DNA of 64,000 bases, taken from assembly GCA_011634665.1 (NCBI GenBank), contig WAEK01000007.1:394001-458000 (forward strand), written 5' to 3'. This document shows positions 50,058 through 61,865 of the stretch, one piece after another. This DNA is from Mortierella sp. BCC40632. Its lineage: Eukaryota > Mortierellomycota > Mortierellomycetes > Mortierellales > Mortierellaceae. The stretch's first letter is position 1; the number at the start of each line of letters is the position of its first letter. The notes below the pieces were generated by a model that ran no database searches, was not told where the DNA came from, and saw only the letters and a program-made list of their open reading frames with translations. Position numbers and translations under genes: made by a program.

Positions 50058-52764
50058 ATGGATTTACTTCATATACGTTCACCCATGGAGGGGGCCCGGT
50101 TTGCTGCTGGGTCATTCCTCTCCCCGCTCACTAATGCCATTGGTGAGCAAAGACGTCTGGTGGAAAGCTTGGCTGTTGTCTCCAAAGTCCGGGTGGAGGA
50201 ATGCAAGCACATGATGATTTGGAGCAAATCCCAGGTACAAGGGAGACAATCTGTTAGACCTTCCTTCTTCCTCCTTGTTCGGATGCTTGTGGAGCCAAAG
50301 TAATATGCTAACTAGTCCCTTTATTCCTTATTGTGCACTCTTTAGGCGGACGACCTTTCGGTAGGTTGAACTGTCTAAGACCTAGCTTATCCTTTAGGGT
50401 CTCCGTGCGAAAAAAAAACGAGGATAAAAACTCCCCCTCCCATCTTTGTCCTTATTCCAACAGTCTCTCTCCCTCCCTCCCTCTCCCTACCCCTTGTCTA
50501 TAGGATGTGCTCCTGAAGCTCAACCTACTGGTACGAAAGATTAGTGACTATGAGGCACACTTTGGAAACCAGTACGAGCAGTTCAGAGGAAAGATCAAGT
50601 ATCTCCGGTCAAAGGATGACACACCCTGCGAAATGGGTCAGAAACAGGCCGAGCTCCAACAAAAGATCACTGAAGTCTCCAAGAGTACTCTCCGCGCTGC
50701 CAAAGCCTATCTCAGACCAAAGGATGCTGAGGCGACAAGGAGAGCAAACGAGGCCAGGGATGCTAAACTGGACCATCTCAAGCGGAAGCTCATCAAGGAA
50801 GCCTACACGGTTCAACTGGACGCCGTCATTGAGCTCGGCAAGAAGATGCAGATTATTGGAGATCATGGAAAGCTGTTGCTGAACTATATCGATGTTCCAA
50901 GCGCCTCGCCAGAGTCCCGGGATGGTACAGTGGCTAAGAGACTCGATTACAAGCATACGTGTCTCTTCAATGATAGCTAGCTAAATGATCTACTCCAATC
51001 TTGAACACTCTAGGTCGTGAAACTGAAAGCGTCCTTCAAAATGCAAGAATTGCACTTGAAAACTGGAGCCAGTCGACAATGAATGGTGTGCCGTCCCATA
51101 TCCAGAATTCACCACTGCCAGCTCTACCACTATCACCATCAACTACAGCTACCACATCGGCGGAAAATGCAGCGTCACCCGTTGTCACGGTGAGCGCTGA
51201 CTCGGAGGATGAAGACGAAGATGAGGACGATCCGCCTTTGCAAAAGAACAAGCGCGTTTCTTCTGAGCCGGCCAGCCCAGCCCCTCTTCTGCCCCCAAGG
51301 CCACAGAGCTCGTTGTCGTCTCGGCCAGAGTCTCCTGTGAGCAGCAGCGATGATGATTATCAACATGAGGAGTCGGTGAACGCGGATCAGGACCTTGAGA
51401 AAGCTATTGCATTGAGTATCAAGGAGGCGGAGGAGGCGCGATCTCAAGTTGAAGTTTTAAAGTTAACGGCTGAGGAGAAGCGCTTTCTGATGGATGATAG
51501 TCTCCCAACAGATGGTATTTCAGGCAGCAGTTCATCCGGGACTGTGAAGAAGGATGGAGAGAAAAAGGATTCTGCTTTATTAGATGTTCAGGCCGATATT
51601 GTCGCACCTAAAGTCACCAGCGTCCCCAAAGTTGTCCGGAACCCCCAGGTCATTGACCCTGCTAGCAATGCTATCTCGAAGCAAGGTCCTCGTCCTTGGA
51701 CTCCTGCTGATGAACAGGAGATGGAAGGTCATGCAAAGACACAACCAGGTGCATCTGGAGTTCCCAAGGCCACAGAGTCGTCAGAAGATTCGGCCCAGAA
51801 TGCTTCCTCAAAGCCAATCGCGTCAACAGAAGCAGAAAAAAGGCTAACGACGTCGTCAAAGGCTTCAAAGAGATTGTCGTCAACTCCAGCAGCGCCAGCC
51901 CAAAAGGTTTTGGAGAGCCTTGGTAGTTCTGAAGTAGAACAGCCACTAGAAAGCTTAGGCAGAGAAGCTGAAGAGCGTCCGCTAGAAAGCATGGGCAATA
52001 GCGCGCCGAGTAGACCCCTAGAAAGTATGGGCGCCGACGTCCCGCAACCTTTGGAGAGCATGGGTGCTGAGCCAGCAGCGGTCACTGAAAGTATGGGCCA
52101 GGATGGTCATGACGCAGTTCCACGACTTGGCATCGATTATAACCAACATCTCCGCCAGCAGCTCCTACAAAGCGAGCAGTCGCCACTTTCGCCACTGCCG
52201 CCTACACCTGAGCTGCAGTACCTGGATATTGGTGACACTCTTTCATTGCCTCCTAGTCCGGCATTCTCGTCCACGCAGTATACTCCACAGGGTACATTTG
52301 CACCCATGCAGTCAGTAACAAATACGAGCGCATACCAGTCTTACCAGCCTTCGACGAAATATATTCCTCAGCCTCCCAAGCAAAAGAATCGACTTTCAGG
52401 ATCGCATGTCCAGTCCTCGTCTGATGGCGGAGTTGTTGGTGGATCGTCGCCGTATTACCAACAGCAACAGTATGGACAACAGCAACAACAGCAACAGTTC
52501 CAACAGCCGTACCAGCAGCAGTATCAGCAACAACAGTATCAACACTACCAGGGCTATCAGAGTCACTCTGATTATTCACCTCAACCGTACCAGCAGCAGC
52601 AACTGCAACAGTTTTACTATACCCCTGCTGAGCAACAACAGGAACCACAGCATCCTCATCTTGGAAGATCTATCTCGTACCTGTGGAAGAATCCGGCGTA
52701 CTCAGCACCGGTTTCACCTGACCCTAACCAGTACAGAGAGCAGCACTCTCAGTCTCAGCGATAG
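50058..52764 (+). CDS. Pil1/Lsp1-like eisosome BAR-domain protein with UIM and Gln-rich tail
   Basis: Predicted membrane-curving BAR protein related to yeast eisosome core proteins. Four exons: 50058-50234, a 15-nt microexon 50346-50360 (ADDLS), 50504-50924 and 51014-52764; about 785 residues. The BAR-like part covers about residues 20-200: VESLAVVSKVRVEECKHMMI, LLKLNLLVRKISDYEAHFG, EQFRGKIKYL, HGKLLLNYID. The C-terminal extension is unlike Pil1. It has acidic SADSEDEDEDEDDPP, a canonical ubiquitin-interacting motif DQDLEKAIALSIKEAEEA (about 51388-51440), six repeats of LES(L/M)G at about 51905-52095, then a Pro/Ser and poly-Gln/Tyr region (about 52450-52640). It could instead be an endosomal BAR adaptor. 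Domain calls are by eye. Confidence 0.78.
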
Positions 52765-53275
52765 GAGAGTCTTCATATGAGATGAGTAGCAGTCAAAGCA
52801 GCCGTCATGGCAGCAGCTAGTAGCATGGGCTATATGGTAACAAAGTGGATGGCGGAAATAAAACTTTACTGAGCAGGTTACCGTGAGCCGGAAAAAAAAA
52901 AAAAAAAGGGTTTGAACAAGGAATATACTAAATGGTCCTCTGTGCACAAGTGTATGAACGTAAATGAAGCTTAGTAAAAAAGAAAAAAGAAAAGTGAGAA
53001 AGAGAGAAAAAAAAAGAGAGAGAAGTGTGGGAGCACGGAGAAAGTGGTCCCGAAGGATTACACAACATGCTTTGTGAGCATTTCCAGGATTTTGGGATTC
53101 TTTTTTGACCGTTGATTGGGATATTTGCACGAGACAACTTGTGAACACAAAGGACCAACCCACACAGCAAGGTTATCGCTGGGCGCATTCGGCTTCATCT
53201 TGCTTTTGGGGATTTCACATCATTTCATCAATTCGTCAATTCATCCTTTTCTCCTCCCCATCATCGTTCTTAAAA

Positions 53276-55416
53276 ATGACCACTGACCATCATATCCTAA
53301 TCGTTGGTGCAGGTGTATCTGGTTTGGTCCTGGCCCTGTTTCTTGAGCATGCCAACATTTCATATGAGGTAAACACATGTTATAAAATGAGCACTCTGTT
53401 TCTCTCTCGCCCTGTTTCTCAACCTCAGTTCCTTTTCACTCTGTCAGGTTCTCGAAAAAGCTGATGGGGTAAAACCCCTAGGCTCGGCCATCTCGTTGAC
53501 AGGCGGTACCCTTCCGATCTGGGAACAACTCGGAATCGAAAAGGAAATGCGTGAGATTGCCAAGCCCTTTGGGGCGTTGCTCTTCCTAGACGAGAACATG
53601 TCCAGTCTTGGTGACTTAGACTTTCGGTTGAGTGGAGATAGTGAATCTCAGGAGTAGGTCCAAAAGTCGCTTTGCCAGACTCGACAGAAAAGAGGAGAAA
53701 ATCAAGCGCGTCTAGGACAGCAACGTCGTTTTGTATCCGCTAATCCCCCCATCCCCTTCTTTTGTGCGTGTGTGTGCTATTTTCCTTTTCTTTCAACGTA
53801 CAGGGACCCAGGCGATGCTCAGATTGTTGCTCGTCCAGACATGATCAATGTGTTTCTATCGCGTATTCCACGACACAAGATCCACTTTAACAAACGCGTG
53901 CTTTCGACAACGCAAGATGAGAACAAAGTCGAGGTCAAATGTTCTGACAAGAGTATCTACCGGGGAACAATCCTCGTCGGCGCCGATGGAGCTTACAGCA
54001 GTATTCGTCAAAACATGTACAAGGGATTGCAGACAATCAAAAAACTACCTTCGAGCGATCTGGAGCCCCTTGGTTATGGATACGATTGTGTGGTCGGTGT
54101 CACCTCAGTTCTGGATCCCGAGAAGTACGCTATTCTTAAGGACAAGTACTGTTGCTTTGAGATTGTCCTTTTAAAGGAACTCCCATACTCTGTAAGTTTG
54201 AAAAAGAAATCCTCTCCTTCTCGACCCTTCTTGGGTCCGCCTCGTCTTTCCCAAGATCTCGCAACCTATCATTCATCTTGCGACTGCTCATTACTCTGTC
54301 TTAGGTATGGTACATCCCTCTCTCTCATAACCGAATCGGCTGGATGGTCACACACGATGTCAGGAATATTGGAAGTGATGAAGAGAGGAACTTTAGGTTC
54401 TCTGAATGGGGTCATTCAGCAGCATTGGATCTTTGTGACAAAGTACGGGATGTACGCTGTCCTTATGGGGGTACTTTTGGCGATATTGTTGACTCTACAC
54501 CTAAAGGTGTTATCTCTAAGGTCATGCTCGAGGACAAGGTAAGATAAATACAAATTTAGGTAGCTCTAGAAAGCCAGTTAATGGACCATACCTTTAATCT
54601 ACTCACACCTTTCTTTTTTCTTTTTTTTCTTTTCTTGGTGTTGGTGAATAGCACTTTACTACTTGGTCCTCAGGACGAACTGTGCTCCTTGGAGATGGTA
54701 AGCATTGGGTCAATATCTATTATCCAGACTTTACTTTTATAATGCAATCAGTACACTGAATCAATCTTCTCTTCTCAATGGACAAATAGCCTGCCACAAG
54801 GTATTTCTATATTGATTCATTTCAAGTCTAAGAGTCAAATCGATAGCCTTTTGGGATTTACTGACTAGATGTTTCTCTATTGATAGATGCTTCCATTTGG
54901 TGGTCAAGGTGCGAACATGGCGGTCGCTTCAGCGATCGAACTGGCCAACTTGATTTATAGTATTCCATCCAACTCTCAGCAGGATATTGATGCAATGTTC
55001 AGCGAGTTTTACAAGAGTCGATATGACGCTGGAGTGATGGCTGTCAAGGCCTCAAATCAGTCGGGTGCCATGATGCATAACAAGGTGAGAGAGAGCACTC
55101 CATAAAACTTCTCGACAGTGGGGGGGGGGTTATACAGAATCGTGACTAAAGCCGAAGCCTTTGTATTGTCCTTCCTTCCTTCCTTCTTTTTTTTTTTTTT
55201 TTTTTTTAAAAAAAAAAGGGTATGGCGGCAAACATACTTCGACGTGTAGTCCTCCGCTGGACTCCAAAGTGGGCCATCCGGATGACCAGAAGCAAGTATA
55301 ATGGAATGCTACCACCACTACGGTTCTTACCAGTGAAGAAACGCCGCCAATCCTCAACATCGTCCAGAGTGAGCTCACCAAAACCATCCTCAAGGAAGGG
55401 ATCGACCTCCATCTAG
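53276..55416 (+). CDS. FAD-dependent monooxygenase, PHBH-like fold (copy 2)
   Basis: Same family as 36029-39072 and 56058-58398. About eight exons. Exon 1 has ILIVGAGVSGLVLALFLE. The second exon starts VLEKADGVKPLGSAISLTGG. The third has the DG motif TILVGADGAYSSIRQNM. The next starts at YIPLSHNRIGWMV. A short exon ends SSGRTVLLGD. An 11-nt microexon (54790-54800) encodes the rest of the GD motif, ACHK. The following exon begins MLPFGGQGANMAVASAIELA. The last exon starts GMAANILRRVV after an intron ending in T21A10 (55187-55217) and ends in a Ser/Lys-rich tail. Tandem, same strand, about 640 bp from copy 3. Flavin hydroxylase activity follows from family; substrate unknown. Confidence 0.82.
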
Positions 55417-56057
55417 CTCGAGACGGATCACACTACCCATAGATTCTGCGCGTAGCATACACAAACACATATACACTAAAGTACCGACGGAGAGGAAGGC
55501 ACTCTTGAATATTAAAGTGCCACTTAACAAAATGCTTAGCCTAGCAGAGTTCCTCTGGGTCAACGGCTTACACCCTGAAAATCGACCGGGTGCTGACCAC
55601 GTGTTGAGTATGTGCCATTTGTTTTATCCTACCCAATCCATGACCCATCATGAGCTTCAGGCAAGTAGTCATGTCTCTGATGCTTCGGGCTCAGCTCTCC
55701 ATGAGCGTGCTGGACCAACGGAGCCGGGAGCACACTCGAAGTGGTTTGTGGCCTGGATTTTAGAAGTTGAAAATCCGCAGCGGTCGTCGCCATTTTTTTT
55801 CCCGACCACCCCAATTCTTTTTTGAAATCGCCATTTCCGGTCAAACGGCTAGATTTTTTTTTTTTTGGGTACCTCTGGCGCGTTGCCCTACTCTCTATTT
55901 GGACTTGATCCAGGCCCTACTTGTTTCAATCCTCACTTGCCTTTTTTTCTTTCTTTCTGTCTTTCTTTTCCCATAAAGCTAGACTTTCCCTGGTAACCAT
56001 CTTCCTCTATTCCTTTCTCTCACCCGCTCACTTTTCTTTTTACCTTACTCTCTCAAG

Positions 56058-58398
56058 ATGCAAAGCAAGAGTCCTTCGCTTCATGTGCTGATTGCAGGGT
56101 CTGGCCTCAGCGGCTTGATGCTTGCTCTGTTGCTCGAGCGAGCCTCGATTTCATACCAGGCAAGAGCACACTCCTGTCATTCTTTTTCTTTTCCATCTAG
56201 GAGAGAAAGATCGTTTTAGTTAATATATGCAGTTTGCCTCCTGTTGTTTGTATGTGCGTGTGTGTGTAGATCTTTGAAAAGGCGAGCGAGATTCGACCGC
56301 TCGGGTCTGCCCTAGTAATCACAGCGCTTTCGCAGCTCTTTGAGCAACTGGGTCTCTATGATGACCTACTCCAGATCTCAAAACCCTTTGGGGCACTTCG
56401 CCTCTGGCGTGAAAATTTGTCGATCATTGGAACCTTTTACACAAGGGCACCGGGTCTTGATGTCAAAGAAAAGTATGGAGTGAATGGCAGTAAAGAAAAA
56501 AGAATTCTTTTTTCTTCTTCTCGCATTGTAGTAGGCAATGGTAGTGTGCTACACCGATCTCATCCCTCGTCTTGATCTTTTTCTCTCTTTCCTTTTAATT
56601 TACTACATAAAGTTATGGCGAGTACTCTCGAGTAGTGTCGCGTGCCGACATTGTCAAGCTCATGCTATCGCGTCTACCTTGCGATAAAATCCTCTACAAC
56701 AAACAAGTCGTCGATTGGGTCGAGAATGAAGAGGAGGTGACGCTTACCTGTGCGGACCATTCCACCTATCGGGGTTCGATTCTTGTTGGAGCAGATGGAG
56801 CGTACAGCATGGTTCGAAGGTTGTTGTACAAAAGGCTGAGTAGTCTGAACAAGCTCCCATCAACGGATATTGAGCCTCTCGGGTACCGGTACGACTGCCT
56901 TGTTGGTGTCACCAATCACTTGGATCCAAAAATCTACCCAACTGTTTCAAATGAATTCTGCGAGTTTGAGGCAGTCATTGGCAAAGAGATCCCATATTCG
57001 GTAAGGAAATCTAACGGTTCATTTGATGTATTTATACGAGTTAAGAAAGGCGGGAAAAATAATTACCATGAGTTCTTACCACCCGTGATACTTGGATTCA
57101 AAAAAAAAAAAAAAAAAAAAAAGTGGTGGCTCATGCCATTGACACAAAACAGGATCGGGTGGATGATCAGCCGAGCAGTACAGGAGGATACTGTCAGTGA
57201 ACGGAACGATTTAGAGAGTGAAGGATGGAAGCAAGGAGATACCTTTCATACCATGGACAAGAGCATCAGAGATCTACCCTGTCCATTCGGAGGAACCATG
57301 GGTGACATTATTGAGAACACGAATCAAGACTCTATTTCAAGAGTGAAGCTAGAGGACAAGGTATCGATGTCCAGTCATTGTTTCAACCTTGGAAAGGAAA
57401 AGGAAAAAAAAAAAAAAGGATCGCAGTTCAATTCAATACAAATGTCTTCACATGGATAGTGCTTTGTCAAGTGGTATTCAGGCAGGGTGGTACTCTTAGG
57501 AGACGGTATGTTATGTCCAAAAGGGGAAAATCTTACAGACGCTGCATTAAGGAATGGTAATACTAAACACACCAGTATCTTCATTTCTTGACAATACTCT
57601 GGTCATCTAGCATGCCACAAGGTCAGTAAGAGCGGTGTTTGCTCAGTTGCTGCATGCAAGTCACTTTGTAGAGAGGGAGAAGATTGCTAATGCCTTTTAT
57701 TCTCCTAAATCACCAATCCTACAATAGATGGTGCCTTTCGGTGGTCAAGGTACATAGGGCTCAAAATGCACTAGTCTCTATGAGGATATTCTACTCCCTC
57801 CAGTCATCCACTAGAACGTGCCTTTTCTCTTCTTTTTTTACCGGGACATGGATGCTAGGGGCCAACGTAGCGATGGAGTCTGCTCTTGAGCTGGCAAATC
57901 AGCTCTATGAGGTGGAGACAGGCTCTCATGAAGAGATCGCATATATTTTTGAAGAATATCAAAGGGCACGGTTGCCCTCTGGCCAAAGCTCGGTTGATGC
58001 CTCTAGTATGGCTGGCAAGCTTATTCACAGCAAGGTACCAAGGATACCTCCCCTCCTTTTCCTCCTTCCATCAAAGAGCATGAGAGACGACTATAGTATA
58101 GCAGGGTTGCAAGAAGAGAGCATTGCGAGTGAAGTGTACCTTGATCGTTAAGACCCCTGACCCACTTTTAATATTTTTTTTGTCCTTTCAGGGCATAATT
58201 GCGGATGCTCTTCGGTATGCTGTTCTAAACTGTGTACCTAATTGGATGGTCAAGATGAGCAGCGACCGGTTCAACAGGCGTCGATCTCAAGCAAGATTCC
58301 TACCTCCTGTTGAGTTCCGAGGGACCTTTCATGGCAACATACCATCTACGTCTTCCAAGAAGCTGACAACAGGGACCAAGGGAGGCGTGGCGCTGTGA
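56058..58398 (+). CDS. FAD-dependent monooxygenase, PHBH-like fold (copy 3)
   Basis: About nine exons. Exon 1 MQSKSPSLHVLIAGSGLSGL carries the dinucleotide-binding glycines (GSGLSG). Then IFEKASEIRPLGSALVITAL, the DG motif SILVGADGAYSMVRRLLYK, and MPLTQNRIGWMISRAV after an intron with A22 (57101-57122). A short exon carries SGRVVLLGD. An 11-nt microexon (about 57614-57624) encodes ACHK, and a 22-nt exon (about 57729-57750) encodes MVPFGGQ. Then come ANVAMESALELANQL and a final exon GIIADALRYAVLNCVPNWMV to the stop. The exon layout around the GD motif is even more fragmented than in copy 2. Substrate unknown. Confidence 0.8.
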
Positions 58399-59351
58399 AG
58401 CCTTATCAAAGCACAAAACTCGCAAAAAAAAAAAAAAAACCTGTCAGGCGGAGTATCTCCTCGTTCATATGGAGCGAACGTTGTAAAAAAAATCGAGTTC
58501 AACGTAAGCTTCCTCAGGACCTCAACCGGGTACTCTAATTTTAACCCTCCTTCACGAGCGCTCTCAGAGGAGACCGTCCTTTAAAAAAAAAAAAAAAAAA
58601 CGGCAAAAGCACGAAGCAGGCGGGAACAAAGCACTCTTGCTGTGGCTAGTTACCTTGAGAGCCAGTTAGTGGCTCCAATAGCGTAGAGATGATGACGAGA
58701 GCAGATACCCCTTCAGCTCTACGCCAAATCTTGACACTTTTTTTCCCACTAAGACTATGAGCTTCTATGCTAGACCAGAGAGATGGGAGAGTATCGGTGA
58801 CTTGTTCAAGCCTAGCGGTCAAAATGACATACTGAAGGAGGGAAGGTGGTCTATTAAGAACCACCGGGATTTCAGCAACCCCCTCGCTGTTCATCTTTCT
58901 GTAATTTCAATACAAATGGCATCAGGGTCTCTTTCCCCTTTCCCCCTTACACCTCATTAAAGAAAAGAGGGAAAAAAAGCATGGTTCGTCTCCACAGTGA
59001 GTGCGTGAGTGCGTGTGTAGTGTTAGAATGTAATGGGCAAATAGGAGCTCGTTTGCATTTTATTGGGTTATTGGCGCTCGGATAAAGCCTCTTCTCAGGG
59101 CCTTTTTTGTACCTGTGCTAAGGTACAACTTTGATTTGTTCGAAAGAGGAGAGGACAAAAGAAGCGGAGGGGAGGGGGAGAGAGCAGAACAGGGTAAACT
59201 GTGCAAAGGTTATCTTATGTCCAATCCAAATCATAATAGCTCATTGCTATTTATTGATGCGAACTGTGAAGGCCCACCCGGGGTTTTGCGAGGGCGCCCG
59301 GCGAGTATATGGTTCAAGGAAGGCATGGATGAATGCGTAAAAGAGAGAAAG

Positions 59352-59404
<53 letters not shown>

Positions 59405-60228
59405 ATAGGATAAAGCTCTGCTGTGTCGAGCGAGTATGGCCGATGGTTGCGGTCAAAGGGTCAGACGGCCGACAGTCATCCTCCGTAACCGCATCTTTGC
59501 AGGATGAGGAAGAGCTTTCGGAAGGAGGCGACGGTTCCAGAAATATGCACTCACTGGTCAGACGGCATCGCTGTTGTTACTGGCTTTTTTTTTTTTTTTT
59601 GGCAAGAGACCACCCACCCAGAGAGGACGGGTGGTCTGGTCTTCTATTTTTGCAGCAGCCATACACACACATTGCGTCCGTCTGTGGTCACAGAGACACA
59701 AGGAGAGAGCTGAGCGTCTGTGTCCTGGGCGGAGGGGACAGATTTCGCTCGAAATGGACAAAACTCTCCCCCTGCCCAGTCTGTTGACGAGGGGCAAGCT
59801 GAGCATGTGGACAAGAGCTGAGCGGACAATCGTCCCTACCGTCTCTTTTGGAGCGGCTCATCAGTCAGGGACGTTGCCTCTCCACCCCCCTCCCCAATAA
59901 CTACGCTGTTGCCTGGATCGCTTGCTTAAATAGCCAAGGCTACCACACGTCGTCCTTCTACTGCGTTCTCACTCCATCTCTTTCTTTCTTCCTCTCCATC
60001 CAACTTGTACCTTTCTCTTCTTCTCCGCTGCCTCATCTCAATCCCCTTCCAAACATTCTCAACTTTCCACTCAGTGTCACCCAGTCTCTTTGCCCAGACC
60101 CTCTTAACGCCTAACGCCCAATTCAACTAGTCCTCACACCTCAACCCATTCTCTTTTTTTACACTCCTAATTATTCTCAAGACCCATCTCTTTCTCTCTC
60201 TCTCCTCCAACTCTCCAGCAAAAAAAAA
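58399..60228. other. Gene-free interval between monooxygenase 3 and the secreted protein gene
   Basis: No gene is supported. It holds A16 (58424-58440) and A18 (58582-58600) tracts and a GAAA/GA microsatellite (59344-59403). The CT-rich sequence before 60229 (about 59960-60225) is probably the promoter and 5' UTR of the downstream gene, with TTAAATA at about 59925. Confidence 0.4.
59344..59403 (+). repeat. GAAA/GA microsatellite
   Basis: AGAGAAAG units grading into about 17 GA dinucleotides. Confidence 0.85.
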
Positions 60229-61304
60229 ATGAAGACCTCGATTGCCCTTGCCCTCGTCGCTCTTGCAGCTTCGCCTGTGTTCGCCTACGAGCCTGTCACT
60301 TGCCAAAAGAATGCCACTCAGAACATTATCACCTCGATCAAGGATGCCAACAACTTTTGTACCATGTTGACCGGTTACGGTGTCACCCCTGTCGCTCCGA
60401 ATGAAGGATGTGCCTCTGTCTATTGTCAGGGTGAAATCGCCAACGGTGGTGCGCCCATGCCCAAGGGATACATCCTTTCGTCCAACTACGCAAAGAACGA
60501 CACTGCCAACTACGTCCAGGTGACTGGTTGTATTGATTCGTCCGTTTGGGCACAGAACCCAACCGATGAGGGTGGTCAGATGGATTCGCATGGATGGCCT
60601 TACTCCTGCCAGGGATACAAAAAGTTTGTCTCGTTGATCGAGCCTGCCACCAACACCTTCTGTCTTCGTTGCTGCATGTCAACTGACAACTCGGACTGCA
60701 ATACCAGTAAGTATCTCTTTCATCTCTCCCCTTGCGCTAGAGAGGCAATGAGAGCTGTTGGGACAGGCTGAAGAGGAGGATAAACCTTCCCCGAGGAGCC
60801 GTTGTCTCAGAGGAGGGGGCCGGCATTAATGTAAAAACGAGTTTCCTCTCCTTTCCAAATTGCTGACGTTGACTGGTTCTCTCTCTCTTTTGATAACGTT
60901 TGATAGGCGTTTCCACCAAGGGCTGTTGGAACGTTGTCCCAGGACTGTACACAATGCCTGATGGTTCTGCCTGCAAACCTCCCGCTGGTTCCCCCAACTC
61001 GACTTTGCCCTCTTCTGTCCCCAGCAACCCTGCTTCTGCCTCGGGTAGTGGCACTGTCCCTCTCCCCACAGGCACTCCTGCTCCTGGAACTGCCCCCGGT
61101 ACTGCCCCCGGCACTACTCCCGGTACTGCTCCTGGCACTGCCCCCGGCTCTGGATCTGGTTCCGGCTCAAACTCCAGCTCAGGCACAGGATCCAGCCCTT
61201 CTACCAATGCTGGAACCAACACCAGCGCAGGAGCTCGTTCCCTTACTGTGGAGATGATTGGTTCCATCGCTGCATTGGCCCTTGCTGCCGCCGTCAATTA
61301 CTAG
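60229..61304 (+). CDS. Secreted, probably GPI-anchored cysteine-containing fungal protein of unknown function
   Basis: Two exons, 60229-60706 and 60907-61304, joining in phase at Ser (AATACCA|GTAAGT ... ATAG|GCGTT), about 291 residues. The signal peptide covers residues 1-19 (MKTSIALALVALAASPVFA). A conserved ectodomain of about 160 residues has YCQGEIANGGAPMPKGYI, VTGCIDSSVW, SHGWPYSCQGY, TFCLRCCMS and a closing CWNVVPGLYTMPDG. I know this pattern as a widespread uncharacterised fungal secreted family. A linker of APGTAPGT and GSGSGSNSSS repeats follows. The C-terminal hydrophobic end (VEMIGSIAALALAAAVNY) suggests a GPI-anchor signal. It probably sits on the plasma membrane or wall. Convergent with the IFRD gene. 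Confidence 0.8.
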
Positions 61305-61865
61305 AGAAAGATAGATAGAGAATGAGGGAAAAAATTATTACCCTCTTTTGATTATCCAATACAACACTGAAAAAGGTCTATGACACAAAGGCAGGGGTAC
61401 TTTGGTTTTGATATAACATTTCAAGCGTCGGGGGAGAGTCATGATTATGCAAATGCATTTCATAGGGCGACACGCGTAGCATAAATGAATGATCAACTAT
61501 CACTTATTGGGTTCAGTGTCCAAAAGTCTCACCTTCCATACTCACACTGCTGCGTCGCCATCACTGCGGCCGAGCCAGCGTCTTGGAAAGGGAGAGAAAA
61601 AGAGGGCGTAACAAGAAGGGACTTCAGTCGTATCTATTTTCCTACTTGCGCGCATTGAGAGCACAAAGGACAACTGCACTATGGAGCGAAAGAAAGTGCC
61701 AGTCGAGAAGAACCTTACACTAAAATAGCATCAAGTCTACCGAGGTAGTCATCTAATAGATGCTTTTCAAGCTGATACTCAAGGACAAGGGATATCCTTG
61801 AGCTTTTTATTCATGATTCCATCCTCCTCCAGGCTTTCCGATAAACAATACCAACCTTTTTCCCT
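61305..61865. other. 3' flanks of two convergent genes
   Basis: Contains AATACAACAC and CAATACC-type 3' end signals but no gene that I can support. Confidence 0.4.
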
